8,537 nucleotides of DNA. Source: Candidatus Cloacimonadota bacterium (GTDB taxonomy: Bacteria > Cloacimonadota > Cloacimonadia > Cloacimonadales > TCS61). The stretch is taken from assembly GCA_018654125.1 (NCBI GenBank), contig JABIME010000206.1, positions 1-8,537 on the forward strand, given 5' to 3'. Below, piece after piece: positions 1 to 6,336 of the stretch (its first letter is position 1; every line of letters starts with the position of its first letter). Both the position numbers and the translations under genes were made by a program. A model generated the notes under the pieces. That model was not told the origin of the DNA and did no database searches. It saw nothing but the letters and a program-made list of their open reading frames with translations.

Positions 1-36
1 ACCACACTTCTATCTTCTAAAATTTATCTCTAATGA

Positions 37-73
37 TCAAACAAAAAAGCACCCCACTTGCGTGAGGTTTGGC
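37..73 (-). terminator. Intrinsic terminator downstream of serS, GCAA tetraloop
   Basis: On the minus strand ACCTCAC (68-62) pairs with GTGGGGT (57-51) through one G-U pair, closing on the tetraloop GCAA (61-58), a stable GNRA loop. An outer GC/GC pair at 73-72 and 50-49 can extend it across a 3-nt bulge. Six T follow (48-43), then GTTT. It lies about 125 nt after the serS stop, so serS mRNA would carry an untranslated tail with no other recognisable feature in 74-197. Confidence 0.8.
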
Positions 74-197
74 AAATTTGAAATCTACCCTTTTTATGTC
101 AAATTCTTTATTATATTTTTATACTTTTTTTTTGCTGATTACGACAAGTCATACACCTAACTTAAACAATACCTATACATAACCATTCTAAACAAAA

Positions 198-1460
198 TTA
201 CAATATTTTACGGTTATTCAAATAAGGCTGTAATACTAAGGGAATTTCTATCATTCCATTTATATTCTGATAGGTCTCAAGAATCGAAATAAAGGTTCTT
301 GGAGTAGCCAAACCTGAACCATTTAATGTATGAACAAATTCAACTTTTCCGCTTTCATTCCTAAAACGAATAGAAGCACGATGAGCTTGGAAATCCTCAA
401 AATTACTTATTGAGGATACTTCCAAATATTTGCCTGCTCCAGGAGCCCATACTTCTATATCATACGTTTTGGCAGATGCAAAACTCAGATCACCTGTTGC
501 GAGGGTTACAACTCTATAATGTAGTCCAAGAGCCTGTAGGATGTTCTCAGCATTCATTAGCATCTCTTCAAGTACTTCATACGATGTATCGGGTTTAACA
601 AATCTAACCATTTCAACTTTGTTGAATTGATGAACACGTTGTAATCCTTTCGTCTCTTTACCATATGAGCCAGCTTCTCTTCTGAAACAGGGGCTATAAG
701 AGATAAATTTCTGTGGCAGTTTCTCATACGGAAGAATTTCTTGAGCATAGAAATTGGTAACAGACACTTCTGCTGTTGGAACAAGAAAAAGATCATCTTC
801 ATTTACATGATACATGTCATCTTCTAACTTAGGAAGCTGACCGGTACCAATCATCGTCTGTCTATTCACTAATATTGGTAAACTCACTTCTTCATATCCG
901 TGTTTGTCGATGTGAAAATCCAGCATAAAATTTATAAGGGCGCGTTCCAATTGAGCTCCCTTACCTGTATATCCAATAAAACCACTACCAGAAAGTTTTG
1001 TAGCACGTTTAAAATCTAGTAGTTCGTTTTGTTTGATGAGATCAAGATGTTCAGATGGCATAAAATCAAATTGTTTCTTTTCACCCCACTCTCTAACAAA
1101 TTTATTATTTTCTTCTCCACCAATTGGAACATCATTATAGGGAATATTCGGAAAACCTAAAAGTTCATTTTCCAATTCCTCATTTATTGCCGATAACTCA
1201 GTTGAGATATCCTTTATTTTATTTGAGATATCCTTCATTTGCTTTACAATCTCAGTTGTATCTTTTTTTGCTTTTTTAAGTTCTGGAATTTGCTTTGAAA
1301 CTGTATTTTGTTCAGCACGCATTGTATCAAATTTAAACTGAAGCTCACGCTTTTTCTTATCTAATTCCAAAACACTATTAAGATCTGTCTTTTCATTTTT
1401 ATTAATGATAGCTCTTTTTACCAATTCCGGATTTTCTCGTATAAATTTCATGTCTAGCAT
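198..1460 (-). CDS. serS: Seryl-tRNA synthetase
   Basis: A 420-residue class II aminoacyl-tRNA synthetase that charges tRNA-Ser (and tRNA-Sec where present) with serine. The N-terminus MLDMKFIRENPEL is typical. Residues about 27-100 form the antiparallel coiled-coil arm that grips the long variable arm of tRNA-Ser. The catalytic core shows GTGQLPKLEDDMY, the serine-binding TAE motif (229-231), motif 2 FRREAGSYGKETKGL with Arg260, the KTYDIEVW and SSISNFEDFQAHR segments, and motif 3 GSGLATPRTFISILETYQ with Arg388. Motif 3 reads ATPR where many enzymes have AVGR, a known kind of variation that keeps the essential Arg. The length is normal. The start at 1460 rests on SD AGAGGT and the family N-terminus. 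No T-box leader is visible, and a terminator directly precedes the SD. Transcription probably ends at the terminator at 73-37. Confidence 0.98.
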   Translation of the reverse strand: MLDMKFIRENPELVKRAIINKNEKTDLNSVLELDKKKRELQFKFDTMRAEQNTVSKQIPELKKAKKDTTEIVKQMKDISNKIKDISTELSAINEELENELLGFPNIPYNDVPIGGEENNKFVREWGEKKQFDFMPSEHLDLIKQNELLDFKRATKLSGSGFIGYTGKGAQLERALINFMLDFHIDKHGYEEVSLPILVNRQTMIGTGQLPKLEDDMYHVNEDDLFLVPTAEVSVTNFYAQEILPYEKLPQKFISYSPCFRREAGSYGKETKGLQRVHQFNKVEMVRFVKPDTSYEVLEEMLMNAENILQALGLHYRVVTLATGDLSFASAKTYDIEVWAPGAGKYLEVSSISNFEDFQAHRASIRFRNESGKVEFVHTLNGSGLATPRTFISILETYQNINGMIEIPLVLQPYLNNRKIL

Positions 1461-1472
1461 ATATCTACCTCT
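1458..1472 (-). promoter_or_regulatory. Shine-Dalgarno that sets the serS start
   Basis: AGAGGT (1472-1467) lies 6 nt before ATG 1460-1458. The longer in-frame ATG at 1496 sits inside the loop of the terminator hairpin, has no SD and would add 12 residues foreign to the family. Confidence 0.85.
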
Positions 1473-1510
1473 AAAAAAAGATTTAGCCCACAGCATTTAC
1501 CGTGGGCTAA
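1473..1510 (-). terminator. Intrinsic terminator between tpiA and serS
   Basis: On the transcribed strand TTAGCCCAC (1510-1502) pairs perfectly with GTGGGCTAA (1491-1483), a 9-bp stem around a 10-nt loop. After three bases (ATC) comes a run of seven T (1479-1473). This is a textbook rho-independent terminator, starting 19 nt after the tpiA stop. Its last T is the base just before the serS SD (1472-1467), so there is no room for a separate serS promoter between them. It may act as a partial terminator or attenuator that lowers serS expression from the upstream operon. Confidence 0.85.
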
Positions 1511-1529
1511 GTTTAAATTATTATTAATT

Positions 1530-2291
1530 TTATAATTCCACGGCTGCTTCTATCATTTGTGAAAACTTCGATACATCAAGTGCTGCACCGCCGATTAAGC
1601 CACCATCAATATCAGGTTGACCAAGCAATTCCTTCACGTTTTCCGGCTTCATGCTTCCACCATAAAGAATCGAAGTATTTTCAGAAATTTCTTTGGAATA
1701 GTTTTCTTCCAACCATTTTCTAATAAGAGAATGAATCTCTTGAGCCTGCTCTGGTGTTGCTGTTTTCCCTGTTCCAATTGCCCAAACAGGTTCATACGCA
1801 ATGATAACATTATCGTCGATACTTACATCTTTCAGTCCACCATTAAGTTGAGAGAGAATTATATCTTTAGTAATATTTTGCTCTCTTTGCTCTAATGTTT
1901 CACCAATACAAAAGATTGGAATCATCTCATTTTCATGCAGCTTTTTCAATTTTGCATTAATCACAGCATCTGACTCTGTATAATACTTTCGTCTCTCTGA
2001 ATGACCTATTATACAATATGAAATATCCATTGAACGCAGCATTGCAGCTGAAATCTCACCAGTGTATGCTCCAGACGCGTTATCATTAACATTTTGAGCA
2101 CCAATAAAAAAATTAGAATCATTTGCAATATCTGATGTTAATTCTAAATATACCGATGGTGGACAAACAATAACGTCAACAGAACCAAGTTTTTTTGCTT
2201 CAAGATTATCTGACAATTCATATAAAAAGTCTTCCACTTCCGTGAAAAGCATATTCATCTTCCAATTTCCTGCAATTATAGTTTTTCGCAT
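1530..2291 (-). CDS. tpiA: Triosephosphate isomerase
   Basis: A 253-residue cytosolic (beta/alpha)8-barrel enzyme that interconverts dihydroxyacetone phosphate and glyceraldehyde 3-phosphate in glycolysis and gluconeogenesis. The length is normal for bacteria. All catalytic residues are visible: Asn9 and Lys11 in AGNWKMN, the electrophile His97 in IGHSERR and the base Glu167 in YEPVWAIGTGKTA, which runs into the mobile phosphate-binding loop. The phosphate-binding glycines are in LYGGSMKPEN (209-218) and GLIGGAALD (231-239). The gene is downstream of an exported TPR gene with only 15 nt between, and upstream of serS, from which it is separated by an intrinsic terminator. Nothing suggests a truncated or duplicated copy. 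The link to its neighbours is probably shared transcription, not shared function. Confidence 0.98.
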   Translation of the reverse strand: MRKTIIAGNWKMNMLFTEVEDFLYELSDNLEAKKLGSVDVIVCPPSVYLELTSDIANDSNFFIGAQNVNDNASGAYTGEISAAMLRSMDISYCIIGHSERRKYYTESDAVINAKLKKLHENEMIPIFCIGETLEQREQNITKDIILSQLNGGLKDVSIDDNVIIAYEPVWAIGTGKTATPEQAQEIHSLIRKWLEENYSKEISENTSILYGGSMKPENVKELLGQPDIDGGLIGGAALDVSKFSQMIEAAVEL

Positions 2292-2300
2292 CTTCACTCC
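2291..2300 (-). promoter_or_regulatory. Shine-Dalgarno that sets the tpiA start
   Basis: GGAG (2300-2297) lies 5 nt before ATG 2291-2289. A GTG at 2297-2295 is in frame two codons earlier but overlaps the SD itself, so it cannot use it. The ATG also gives the usual family N-terminus MRKTIIAGNWKMN. Confidence 0.8.
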
Positions 2301-2306
2301 AATAGG

Positions 2307-3293
2307 TTATTCAGACTTTATACTTTCTATAAAACCTTTAGCCAATTTCGAATATTTAGGATCTTTTGATATTGTTTGGAAATCTGCTGTTGCAGATTCT
2401 TTCTCACCACGATTATAATGGATCATGGCACGGTAATATATAGCATCAGTATTATCAGGCTTATTTTCTAAAAAGAGAGCAATTTTCCCCAGAGCCTCAT
2501 TATATAAGTTTCCATCATAATATTTTGAAACTAGCCCGAGTACAATATCACTACTATATTTCAATTTAATCGATTCTTCATAATTTTCTATAGATTTTGC
2601 ACTGTTTTTCATATCCTCATATAGTTTTCCAAGATTTTTATATGTCTTGGCTAATACACTTTCATTCGGATTAGTTTTAATGAAATCTTCATAAGCTGTT
2701 ATTGCTTCACTGTTTTTACCAAGCTTAAGATAAATCGCAGCAATATTTTTGATAACTGTTGCATCTTTCTTTTGCTCATAAGCTTTTTGATACCAAATTA
2801 CTGCATTATCATAATCTTTAAGATCAGAGTAATATGAGGCTATCTTCTTTTCAACTTTAAAACTTCTTTTCGAATTATTGTATTTCTTTAAAACTACGAT
2901 CGCATCATCTATTCTCTTCAAATATTTTTTTAATATTATTGATTTATAATTCACAAAAGTATAATTAGTAGGATCAAGTTTGAGTTGCCCGTCAATAATT
3001 CGGATAGCATCTTCAAATTTTTGTCCTTGATAATAACCATTAAAAGCAAGTTCAAGCCATCTTGAAATTTTCTCATTATCAAGTGGGATACCATCAGCGT
3101 TTACAGCTTCTTCAAGTTTAGCGATTGCAGTTTCAAATGTTTGTGCCGATTCTACAAATTTCTTAGCATTATATAGTGTTTCACCTTCAACACCTGTTTC
3201 ATTTGCTATTCTTTCGAGAGACTTCTCTGCAAATAAACTTGAGATTGTTAAAGTAATTAATAATATGGTTATTATTAAATTTTTCTTATACAT
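2307..3293 (-). CDS. Exported TPR protein of unknown function
   Basis: A 328-residue protein with an N-terminal signal peptide: basic start MYKK, hydrophobic core LIITILLITLTISS and likely cleavage after LFA at residue 22. The mature protein should be periplasmic. TPR-like helix pairs lie at about 79-109, 147-178 (ASYYSDLKDYDNAVIWYQKA), 180-211 (IAAIYLKLGKNSEAITAYED), 215-247, 249-281 and 283-315. The segment 25-75 is also helical but does not fit the TPR spacing. There is no catalytic domain, lipobox or membrane helix beyond the signal. The ATG at 3293 follows a strong SD GGAGG (3304-3300) at 6 nt. The stop is 15 nt before the tpiA ATG, so the two are almost certainly co-transcribed. Its sequence differs from the larger TPR protein upstream, so it is not an obvious duplicate. 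Confidence 0.88.
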   Translation of the reverse strand: MYKKNLIITILLITLTISSLFAEKSLERIANETGVEGETLYNAKKFVESAQTFETAIAKLEEAVNADGIPLDNEKISRWLELAFNGYYQGQKFEDAIRIIDGQLKLDPTNYTFVNYKSIILKKYLKRIDDAIVVLKKYNNSKRSFKVEKKIASYYSDLKDYDNAVIWYQKAYEQKKDATVIKNIAAIYLKLGKNSEAITAYEDFIKTNPNESVLAKTYKNLGKLYEDMKNSAKSIENYEESIKLKYSSDIVLGLVSKYYDGNLYNEALGKIALFLENKPDNTDAIYYRAMIHYNRGEKESATADFQTISKDPKYSKLAKGFIESIKSE

Positions 3294-3321
3294 TTTCTTC
3301 CTCCATTATTTTAAGCTTCGA

Positions 3322-3350
3322 CATTTTTTTTTATTAATTATTAATGTCAA
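3322..3350 (-). promoter_or_regulatory. Possible promoter or small stem-loop upstream of the 328-aa TPR gene
   Basis: The 85-nt gap after the recombinase is the roomiest spot for a promoter in the 3' half. On the minus strand it holds TTGACA (3350-3345), a perfect sigma70 -35 hexamer, but 17 nt further on only AAAATG is found as -10. The same bases can form a 6-bp stem, GACATT with AATGTC, around an A/T loop. There is no U-run after it, so it is not a terminator. This is weak evidence. Confidence 0.25.
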
Positions 3351-3378
3351 CTATTCTATTTAGTTACCTAAAAGAACG

Positions 3379-4278
3379 TTAACCCCTTGGATGATACAAT
3401 CGATGTTCCTGCATGATGAAGGTACTATCGATGTTAATGTAGATCTGTGTTGTATTTATACTTGAATGCCCCAATAGCATTTGTACTGCACGTAAATTAG
3501 CTCCTGCTTCTAATAGGTGTGTTGCAAAAGAATGACGGAAAGTATGAGGAGATACATGTTTGGAAATTCCAGCTTCCGTAGTTATCTTATCTATCACCTT
3601 CCAAACACCCATTCTGCTTAGTTTATTACCAAATCTATTAAGAAAAAGTATGTCTGTATTTTTATCTTTTCGTAAAACAGATCGTGCAGAATTGAAATAA
3701 TCGGCTAAATAAGTTAGTGATTTTTGCGCAATTAGCACTACTCGCTGCTTACCGCCCTTTCCTAAAACCCTAACTACTTTATCATCCCAATACACGTTGT
3801 GCATAGATAAATTAATTGTCTCGGAAATCCTTATACCTGTTGCATACATGAGTTCCAACATTGCTTTGTTCCGAATGTCTGTAGGTTTCTGGTTTGGGAT
3901 ACTGTCTAACAACTTGAGCATCTGCTTCACACTTAATACGTCTGGTAATCTTTGTGAAGGCTTAATACTAGGAATATCATCAACATCGGCAGATATTCCT
4001 ACCTCTTCTTCAATTAGGAACTTCAGAAATGATCTGATCGAACTCCGCTTTCGTGCAATTGTAGTATTTGTAAGACCCATCTCCTGAAGTGTTACAAAAA
4101 AATCTATAATGTCTTTATTTGTGATCTTTTCTATATCTTTATCGGTTTGTGTAAGTAAATTGCAAATATCATTTTCATAGCTTTCAATACTATTTTTCGA
4201 AAGTCCTTTTTCCACCTTGAGATGAAATTGATAGTTTTGTAATAAAGCACGATTATGTTTAGAAAGACTATCTAGCAT
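3379..4278 (-). CDS. xerD: Tyrosine recombinase XerC/XerD, chromosome dimer resolution
   Basis: A 299-residue site-specific recombinase, the usual Xer length. Residues about 10-92 form the N-terminal SAM-like DNA-binding domain (FHLKVEKGLSKNSIESYEND) and 110-299 the catalytic domain. All active-site residues are present: Arg150 (ATGIRISE), Lys174 (GKGGKQR), His245 and Arg248 (SPHTFRHSFATHL), His271 (LLGHSSINTTQIY) and nucleophile Tyr280. The ending YHPRG matches the HPR tail of XerD-like proteins, which convert chromosome dimers to monomers at dif with FtsK. The symbol is a best guess between xerC and xerD, since a single Xer also occurs in some lineages. The start at 4278 has GAGGG (4287-4283) 4 nt upstream. 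Nothing nearby looks like an integron, transposon or phage, so a housekeeping role is more likely than a mobile integrase. Confidence 0.93.
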   Translation of the reverse strand: MLDSLSKHNRALLQNYQFHLKVEKGLSKNSIESYENDICNLLTQTDKDIEKITNKDIIDFFVTLQEMGLTNTTIARKRSSIRSFLKFLIEEEVGISADVDDIPSIKPSQRLPDVLSVKQMLKLLDSIPNQKPTDIRNKAMLELMYATGIRISETINLSMHNVYWDDKVVRVLGKGGKQRVVLIAQKSLTYLADYFNSARSVLRKDKNTDILFLNRFGNKLSRMGVWKVIDKITTEAGISKHVSPHTFRHSFATHLLEAGANLRAVQMLLGHSSINTTQIYINIDSTFIMQEHRLYHPRG

Positions 4279-4295
4279 ATTACCCTCATCTGCTT

Positions 4296-4538
4296 CTATT
4301 TATCTTCGTCTTCAATAACAGGATCCTCTTTTAATTTCACTTCATCTCCAGGATCAAGTCCGGTTTCATGCTTAAATGACCTTTTCTTCCTACTTTTATT
4401 AAACTCATATAAGAAGTACAAGATCAATGGAATTGAGACATACCAAAATCGAATTGCATAAAATATGATGAAATTGAAAAATCGGAAAACCAAGATCAAT
4501 ACTAAAAATGGTACTATATAATTTAATAAATTTCTCAT
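4296..4538 (-). CDS. Small two-helix membrane protein of unknown function
   Basis: An 80-residue protein. Residues about 4-45 are almost wholly hydrophobic and aromatic (NYIVPFLVLILVFRFF, then a second segment to LYFLYEF), with Arg19 and Arg30 likely at a tight turn or helix boundary. They probably form two transmembrane helices. A basic patch follows (KSRKKRSFKH, about 48-57), then an acidic tail rich in Asp and Glu, consistent with a cytoplasmic C-terminus by the positive-inside rule. The ATG at 4538 overlaps the preceding TAA by one base (TAATG) and has no strong SD of its own, so translation is probably coupled to the TPR gene. Only 17 nt separate its TAG from the recombinase ATG. I do not recognise the family. 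The layout resembles small membrane proteins such as those with DUF4834 in Bacteroidota, but no sequence claim is made. Confidence 0.75.
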   Translation of the reverse strand: MRNLLNYIVPFLVLILVFRFFNFIIFYAIRFWYVSIPLILYFLYEFNKSRKKRSFKHETGLDPGDEVKLKEDPVIEDEDK

Positions 4539-6253
4539 TATTCAGCCAGTATCCTTCTAAATTGAGGTGAGAAAATAGATTGTGGATTTCTCTTTAAGAA
4601 TCCGGTACTAATATTATTCTTTTGAGTTCCATTTCTCTCAGTCTCGGCCAACTTTAATACTGCAAATTGTTGTAGATCAGGTTTTGAATATTGATGAGAG
4701 AATATTTCAGTAGCAAGTTCTAACTTCCCTGATTCCATTGCCCATTCACCGGCCAGAAATAAAATATCTTCAACTTTAGATCTATCATAAATTGATTGCA
4801 ATAATCCGATTGCCTCTTCAGTTTCAAATATTGATCTCTTTCTATATGCCTTCAGCAGATCTTCCCTATCTACATCATTTTGAACATGTTTTGAGCTTTG
4901 GAAAAGTAGTAGGGCATCATTTGTCATTTCATCTTCTGGGATATTGATTAAAAGTTCACTAAGCAAACTATCAGATTCAGCATCATTAGTCATCATAGCT
5001 ATTAAGAAAGAATAATAATACCCTTTCTTAAAGGTACTTGAGCCAGAATTTTCATCATTTAAAACATTTTTCAATTTCTCTTTTGCCAGATCATTCTTCT
5101 CATTCATGATCGATAAATAAATCAATTGGTACTCAATTTCATTAAGATCATTCTTGCTAAATGTAAATTCTTTAGCTTCTTCAAGGTATCTAGTTACTAT
5201 TTTTTGGGAAGCGTTCCGCATTAGACTAATTTGAGCAAGAAGTTCCCTGCATTGCCTGTTTGCTCGAGTTCCGTATCTATTCTTCTTTGATTTCAATTCC
5301 TTATTTGAATACATTTCAAGTAATATCTCTTCAGCTTTTTCCAATTCATTTAAAGAAATATATAATGCTGAAAGTTTAATTGTTATCTTAGCGCTTTCTA
5401 TGATATTCGTATTTCTATTAATGTATATATTATAAGCATCTATTGCGATTTTCGCTTCACCTTTTTTTCCCATAGAATCTGCAAATTTTAAAATCATCTG
5501 TGCTGGAAGATTCACATATTCTTTTATAGCTTTCTCAAATTCTCCGATCTCACCCAGACAAAGCGCGTAGATCTCCTTAACTGACGGATTGCTATTATTG
5601 CCAGTAGCATCTGCAACAAATTGTATTATTGAAGGATCTTCTTTAAGCATTGTTTTAAATCTGCTTATAACAAAAGAGGTAAATTGTTTTTTCTCCTCAA
5701 CGAGTTTAATGAATTCAATAGTTGAATTTTTATAATCTTTAAGAGCATGATAATTACTTGCAAGTTCTCTTATATATAAATTTTCATCTACTGCAATTTT
5801 ACGTGCTTTAATGTAATACATAACTGCTGTGTCATACTGACGATATTGTTCAAAGATCTTAGCAATCGAGCCATAATTTGTAATATTCCCTTTTTGCTTA
5901 TTAAGATATTCATTACTAAGTTCTTGTGCCTTCACAAATTCAGCTTTATGTAGTAGAATCATTATTTTAAGCTTGAAGTATTTTGCACCTTGAAACTTTT
6001 TTTCATATTCATTAAGCAATCTTTCTGCTTTTTCTATTTTTGATGTTTGAATTAAAACTATTATCAATTGATGAATATTATCAATATCATCAGGATCATT
6101 TTCCTTTACTACTTCATAAATAGATATCGCTTTTTCAAACTGCCTGCGAGATCTATATTGATTTGCTCTATTCTTTAGAATATCATTTTCATTGTTCTTC
6201 GCATAAACATTACAAGTTATTATAATGAATATGATAAATATTATTTTCTTAAT
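4538..6253 (-). CDS. Exported tetratricopeptide-repeat (TPR) protein, probable AUU start
   Basis: A 571-residue protein built almost entirely of TPR-like helix pairs. Residues 1-18 (KK, then an Ile/Phe-rich core, ending VYA) form a signal peptide with a likely cleavage after Ala18, so the product should be periplasmic or surface-associated. The first TPR covers about 25-57 (ANQYRSRRQFEKAISIYEVV). Further repeats are recognisable near 60-90, 127-156, 160-188, 226-250, 253-282 and 291-316; later ones are degenerate, and the C-terminus ends FSPQFRRILAE. TPR arrays bind other proteins, but no partner or enzyme domain is visible. The first canonical start in frame is TTG at 6067, but using it would remove the signal peptide and the first repeat, so I extend to the ATT at 6253. 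The stop overlaps the ATG of the next gene (TAATG), indicating an operon. A sequencing error at the start codon is the main alternative. Confidence 0.82.
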   Translation of the reverse strand: MKKIIFIIFIIITCNVYAKNNENDILKNRANQYRSRRQFEKAISIYEVVKENDPDDIDNIHQLIIVLIQTSKIEKAERLLNEYEKKFQGAKYFKLKIMILLHKAEFVKAQELSNEYLNKQKGNITNYGSIAKIFEQYRQYDTAVMYYIKARKIAVDENLYIRELASNYHALKDYKNSTIEFIKLVEEKKQFTSFVISRFKTMLKEDPSIIQFVADATGNNSNPSVKEIYALCLGEIGEFEKAIKEYVNLPAQMILKFADSMGKKGEAKIAIDAYNIYINRNTNIIESAKITIKLSALYISLNELEKAEEILLEMYSNKELKSKKNRYGTRANRQCRELLAQISLMRNASQKIVTRYLEEAKEFTFSKNDLNEIEYQLIYLSIMNEKNDLAKEKLKNVLNDENSGSSTFKKGYYYSFLIAMMTNDAESDSLLSELLINIPEDEMTNDALLLFQSSKHVQNDVDREDLLKAYRKRSIFETEEAIGLLQSIYDRSKVEDILFLAGEWAMESGKLELATEIFSHQYSKPDLQQFAVLKLAETERNGTQKNNISTGFLKRNPQSIFSPQFRRILAE

Positions 6254-6263
6254 TATTACTCCT
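6251..6263 (-). promoter_or_regulatory. Shine-Dalgarno plus AUU start codon of the 571-aa TPR gene
   Basis: On the minus strand AGGAG (6263-6259) is followed by the five bases TAATA and then ATT (6253-6251), in frame with the TPR gene. The in-frame stop upstream is TAA at 6268-6266, so the start must lie downstream of it. No ATG, GTG or TTG occurs in frame until the TTG at 6067-6065, which lies beyond the signal peptide and first TPR. Other genes here have the same SD type at 4-6 nt spacing, which supports ATT as the used start. Confidence 0.7.
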
Positions 6264-6290
6264 ATTTACTAATAAGCTGCAAAATTATTT

Positions 6291-6335
6291 AGAACCCCTC
6301 TAGAAACTTCGTAAGAGGGAATTAAAGGGGGTTCT
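6291..6335 (-). repeat. 45-nt G/C-rich inverted-repeat element after the transporter gene, possible REP-like unit or weak terminator
   Basis: The element begins one base after the transporter stop codon. On the transcribed strand its ends are AGAACCCC (6335-6328) and GGGGTTCT (6298-6291), a perfect 8-bp stem. An alternative stem pairs CCCTCT (6319-6314) with AGAGGG (6301-6296); it uses part of the same right arm, so the two folds exclude each other. The bases after the stem are AAATAATTTTGC, without a proper U-run, so termination would be weak. The C/G-rich composition stands out in AT-rich surroundings. It resembles dispersed palindromic repeats of some AT-rich bacteria, but copy number cannot be judged from one window. 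Confidence 0.5.
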
Positions 6336-6336
6336 A

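Noticed and set aside
557..802. Minus-strand open frame at 557-802, and a similar one at 7349-7597
   Set aside because: Both are alternative-frame shadows inside serS and the transporter gene, whose own frames are fully supported by conserved motifs.
1461..1496. Longer serS start at ATG 1496, adding 12 residues
   Set aside because: The ATG lies in the loop of the intrinsic terminator, has no SD, and the added residues do not match the SerS N-terminus; ATG 1460 has SD AGAGGT at 6 nt.
1461..1529. T-box riboswitch upstream of serS
   Set aside because: The 69-nt gap is far too short, and no specifier loop or T-box sequence was seen; only the terminator hairpin is present.
2295..2297. GTG at 2297 as the tpiA start
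   Set aside because: It overlaps the GGAG SD; the ATG at 2291 has correct spacing and gives the typical N-terminus.
410..4087. Plus-strand open frames at 410-598, 1617-1895 and 3797-4087
   Set aside because: They lie antisense within serS, tpiA and xerD, have no SD and show low-complexity or Cys/Phe-rich translations without domain features.
3379..4278. Recombinase as a phage or integron integrase
   Set aside because: The length, XerD-like C-terminus and housekeeping surroundings fit Xer; no attachment site, tRNA target, gene cassette or phage gene was seen.
4538..6067. TTG at 6067 as the start of the TPR gene
   Set aside because: It would remove an in-frame signal peptide and the first TPR, and no SD precedes it; the ATT at 6253 has a proper SD.
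6200..6253. Lipoprotein signal (Cys14) in the 571-aa TPR protein
   Set aside because: The residue before Cys is Thr and the lipobox is poor; the VYA cleavage site just after it fits signal peptidase I better.
6280..6287. TAATTTTG on the minus strand, resembling the Bacteroidota -7 promoter motif TAnnTTTG
   Set aside because: No TTTG-like -33 element was found at the right distance and the motif is easily met by chance in AT-rich DNA.
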